This document shows positions 63,072 to 64,000 of a stretch of DNA of 64,000 nt, piece after piece (the first letter of the stretch is position 1; each line of letters begins with the position of its first letter). The stretch spans positions 5,341-69,340 of the forward strand of contig CAZKFL010000005.1 of assembly GCA_964552055.1 (NCBI GenBank), read 5' to 3'. This DNA is from VGMD01 sp964552055 (GTDB lineage: Bacteria > Chlamydiota > Chlamydiia > Chlamydiales > 2-12-FULL-49-11). A program made the position numbers and the translations under genes. The notes beneath the pieces are model-generated. The model saw nothing but the letters and a program-made list of their open reading frames with translations, did no database searches and was not told the origin of the DNA.

Positions 63072-63961
63072 ATATTTTACCTTTTGTAACGATCCTAATA
63101 CTTGTCATCTCACTAACAATCTCTTCATTTTTTACCGGCTTTAAAGAGACCTCATTTGCAAAAATAGGCTCAGCCGGTCTAATAAATGCTTATAGACAAG
63201 CGCGTAACTCCTCTGAAGAAGTAAGGCTTCTTAAGTATTCTAGCTCTCTTTTACCGAAAGAAACTACTGATAAGCCGAAAGAGAAAAGGGAAGCGCCTCA
63301 AGTACGCAAAACGGATCGAATACCCTTTCGCGAAAATATCACTGATAATTCAAAACTGAATCTTACCCCTATTCTTAAATCAGACAATCCCTTCCTGGAA
63401 GAAGTCCTTGTAAATCTAATAACAGAACTTTATTTGCATACTGAAATTTTAAAGGGATACAAATACGACAAAAAAGCATTCCCAAAATTGCTCGTAAAAG
63501 AGCTCCTACAAGCCGCAAATAAATTCACTGATAATAAAGAAATCCACTTTGAAAAGCTTATCCTTAAGACTCCAACTCTTCATACCATTTGGTATAAAAT
63601 GCTTAAAGGCAGCTCAAACTACCCTGCCAAAGGCTCCTGGCCCGAGATCTCTAGATACACAATATTTTTAGATGAAAAAGAAACTGCCATCATCAAACCA
63701 AAAAAAGCTTCCGTCCCACTTCTTAAAGCATTTTTTGGCAAAGACATCTCCACCGAAATCCTGACTTTAGAAAAAGATCCGAATCGAAAAAGACAACCTC
63801 TCACAAAAGCTGAAATCGAAAAAATTCTCCAGGCCAATTCCTTCCCTGAAGACAAATTACCCCTTTTAAGCTACACCTCTCCTAAAATCATGCGCTGCAC
63901 AGAATCGGAAATCGATCCCGCAACCGGCATCACCGCCACCATCACCTACTCCCCTAAATAG
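63068..63961 (+). CDS. GspK-like protein of type II secretion
   Basis: 297 residues. The N-terminal hydrophobic helix (ILPFVTILILVISLTISSFF) has no Glu at +5, which is characteristic of GspK, the tip subunit that starts pseudopilus assembly. It also shows a Pro-Phe where processing would occur. A charged linker leads into a helical domain (about 100-190). Assignment rests on position, length and the missing Glu5, not on a recognised GspK domain. The last 150 bp are C-rich on the coding strand. Confidence 0.55.
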   Translation: MNILPFVTILILVISLTISSFFTGFKETSFAKIGSAGLINAYRQARNSSEEVRLLKYSSSLLPKETTDKPKEKREAPQVRKTDRIPFRENITDNSKLNLTPILKSDNPFLEEVLVNLITELYLHTEILKGYKYDKKAFPKLLVKELLQAANKFTDNKEIHFEKLILKTPTLHTIWYKMLKGSSNYPAKGSWPEISRYTIFLDEKETAIIKPKKASVPLLKAFFGKDISTEILTLEKDPNRKRQPLTKAEIEKILQANSFPEDKLPLLSYTSPKIMRCTESEIDPATGITATITYSPK

Positions 63962-64000
63962 CTAACAGCCTGTACTAAAACCTTCCACAGAACATCAAAA

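Overview
The window looks like a chromosomal segment of an AT-rich member of the Chlamydiae, most likely one of the environmental, protist-infecting families rather than the animal-pathogenic genus Chlamydia. Four things point there: an oversized chlamydial-type penicillin-binding protein 2; gene neighbourhoods I recall from Chlamydia (mnmE, psd and secA close together; gpsA beside a UDP-sugar pyrophosphorylase domain; ruvC-ruvA; lpd-lipA; glgC near a metallophosphoesterase); pseudopilin-like genes; and many long orphan proteins. No rRNA, tRNA, CRISPR array, phage or transposase gene was recognised. Species and family cannot be fixed from sequence alone.

Layout. 0-3.5 kb: a GCAGAG-type inverted repeat, then the PBP2 gene. 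3.5-12.3 kb: a two-gene minus-strand PATR autotransporter locus, bounded on both sides by copies of the same 28-34 bp repeat. 12.3-18.1 kb: housekeeping genes (NAD(P)HX repair, gpsA, a heptosyltransferase-pyrophosphorylase fusion, ruvC, ruvA). 18.3-36.3 kb: two divergent, paralogous proteins of 3007 and 2944 residues, each with a mid-protein membrane segment and a C-terminal DEAH/Walker-type motor that resembles DUF3638. 36.3-45.2 kb: mnmE, an orphan, a 35-residue small protein, rlmN, a membrane protein with an exact RING-H2 spacing, psd and secA. 45.2-53.5 kb: lpd-lipA, orphans, two overlapping membrane glycosyltransferases and glgC. 53.5-60 kb: a large inverted repeat, a phosphoesterase, kdpFABC (with the 29-residue kdpF) and an outer-membrane barrel protein. 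60-64 kb: orphans and three pseudopilin-like genes of a type II secretion system.

How the parts fit. PBP2, glgC, the glycosyltransferases, the fusion protein and Psd make or remodel envelope, glycogen and lipid. SecA, the autotransporters, the barrel protein and the pseudopilins serve export. The orphans, the RING-H2 protein and the giant pair are the best candidates for host-interaction or novel functions.

Two genome-wide patterns stand out. Many first-in-operon genes have a TATAAT-like box only 6-9 nt before the start codon and no Shine-Dalgarno, which suggests leaderless mRNAs; small orphan genes and internal operon genes do have Shine-Dalgarno sequences. The coding strand also becomes strongly C-rich toward gene or operon 3' ends on both strands, so G/C skew flips sharply at convergent gene boundaries.
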